A stretch of DNA of 64,000 nt from an uncultured Caulobacterales bacterium. GTDB taxonomy: Bacteria > Pseudomonadota > Alphaproteobacteria > Caulobacterales > Caulobacteraceae. Below, in pieces: positions 63,492 to 64,000 of this stretch. Each line of letters opens with the position of its first letter. Position 1 is the first letter of the stretch. The position numbers were made by a program, and so were the translations under genes. The DNA lies in the NCBI GenBank assembly GCA_903837135.1, contig CAILTK010000072.1:44927-108926 (forward strand), written 5' to 3'. Under the pieces are notes generated by a model, which did no database searches, was not told where the DNA came from, and saw only the letters and a program-made list of their open reading frames with translations.

Positions 63492-64000
63492 TCACTTATG
63501 CGGTTTATGCGTCTCGGCCGGCTTGGCGGACGCGGCGTCCGGGGCGCTGCGGATCGCCAGGATCAGGTCGGCGGCGAAGCGACGGATCTGCGGCGGCGGG
63601 GCGAGATCGCGCTCGAAGCCGGCGGCCGTCAGCGCGCCGGTCACGTCGCCCGCCGGCGGATTGAGGATTTCACCGGTCTCCGGATCGACGCGCGCGCCGC
63701 CGAGGCCGGCCGCCGTTCGCTCCGACTGCGGCGAGAACCGGGTCAGGGCGTCGAGGTTGTGGGCGTAGAGCGAGGCGCGCTCGACCTCCAAGGCGCAGAG
63801 ATCCTCGAGCAGGAGGTCGACGGCCAGCTTGACGCCGGCCACGGCGCCGGCGTCGCGTGGCGCTTCGTTGCGCAGGCAGTGTTCGGCGCGGACGACCACC
63901 GGCGCCTCCGTCGGCGGCGCCGCGAGCGCGGGAGGCGGCGCGGGCGCTGGGGCGGGGACCGGGGCCGGGGCCGGGGCCGGAACAGGAACCGGGCCTGCGG
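63492..64000 (-). CDS. Hypothetical protein with Pro/Ala-rich N-terminal part (5' truncated by window edge)
   Basis: The frame is open to the right edge, giving about 169 codons. The upstream part (63900-64000) is Pro/Ala/Val repeats (PAPAP, coded by CCGGGGC-like repeats). The C-terminal 130 residues form a predicted helical domain with [41 protein letters not shown] (about 75-115). Many alphaproteobacteria have an uncharacterised protein between sucC and sucD, probably exported, and this may be it. The start is outside the window. Confidence 0.7.
   Translation of the reverse strand, partial: AGPVPVPAPAPAPVPAPAPAPPPALAAPPTEAPVVVRAEHCLRNEAPRDAGAVAGVKLAVDLLLEDLCALEVERASLYAHNLDALTRFSPQSERTAAGLGGARVDPETGEILNPPAGDVTGALTAAGFERDLAPPPQIRRFAADLILAIRSAPDAASAKPAETHKPHK

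Noticed and set aside
63930..64000. GGGGCC-type short tandem repeats at the right edge as a regulatory repeat
   Set aside because: They are in frame with the truncated minus-strand gene and simply encode its Pro/Ala repeats.

Overview
The window is about 64 kb of very GC-rich DNA from an alphaproteobacterium, most likely a member of the Caulobacteraceae (Phenylobacterium or Caulobacter type). This assignment is inferred from base composition, from the miaB-phoH-ybeY-corC-lnt cluster, from the sucD-sucA-sucB-lpd block lying near xerC, DUF484 and dnaN, and from the wealth of TonB-receptor and exported-hydrolase genes. No rRNA or marker gene in the window settles the genus.

Layout. 1-5.3 kb: the 3' part of a bacterial alpha-2-macroglobulin gene, pbpC and a small Ala/Thr/Pro-rich exported protein. 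5.3-10.5 kb: a Kdo hydroxylase-like dioxygenase behind an M28 peptidase, a ThiE-like protein and an exported amidohydrolase. 10.7-16.2 kb: the tightly packed cluster miaB-phoH-ybeY-corC-lnt, in which ybeY carries an in-frame palindromic insertion. 16.1-20.4 kb: a minus-strand housekeeping run (Trm112-like, LON-domain protein, thioredoxin-TPR, prolyl-tRNA editing protein, HIT, MaoC dehydratase, YggT). 20.5-23.7 kb: tRNA-Ala(CGC), a WecG/TagA glycosyltransferase, a winged-helix regulator and two poorly coding, less GC-rich gaps.

23.7-45.3 kb is the accessory part. It holds four amidase-signature enzymes, two S9-type peptidases, two beta-lactamase-fold serine hydrolases, an exported L-asparaginase, a TonB-dependent receptor, two aspartyl/asparaginyl-hydroxylase-like dioxygenases and a TPR protein with two sulfotransferase domains in tandem. 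An amidase/S9/serine-hydrolase trio occurs twice, on either side of the divergent sulfotransferase-hydroxylase pair. My reading is uptake and periplasmic breakdown of peptides or amides, possibly containing D-residues or C-terminal amides. The substrate is unknown.

45.4-55.2 kb: a DEAD-box helicase, CsbD, AsmA, ZapE, dnaN, transaldolase, DUF484 and xerC. 55.2-64 kb: a minus-strand 2-oxoglutarate dehydrogenase/succinyl-CoA synthetase block (sucD, sucA, sucB, lpd) with a VapBC toxin-antitoxin module between sucB and lpd. The module has a near-ideal palindromic operator, and its toxin has Asn at a normally acidic active-site position.

The observations most worth following are the palindromic element inside ybeY, a dispersed paired-hairpin repeat present twice at convergent gene ends, the tandem sulfotransferase protein, the peptide/amide locus, and the toxin-antitoxin module inside the TCA block.
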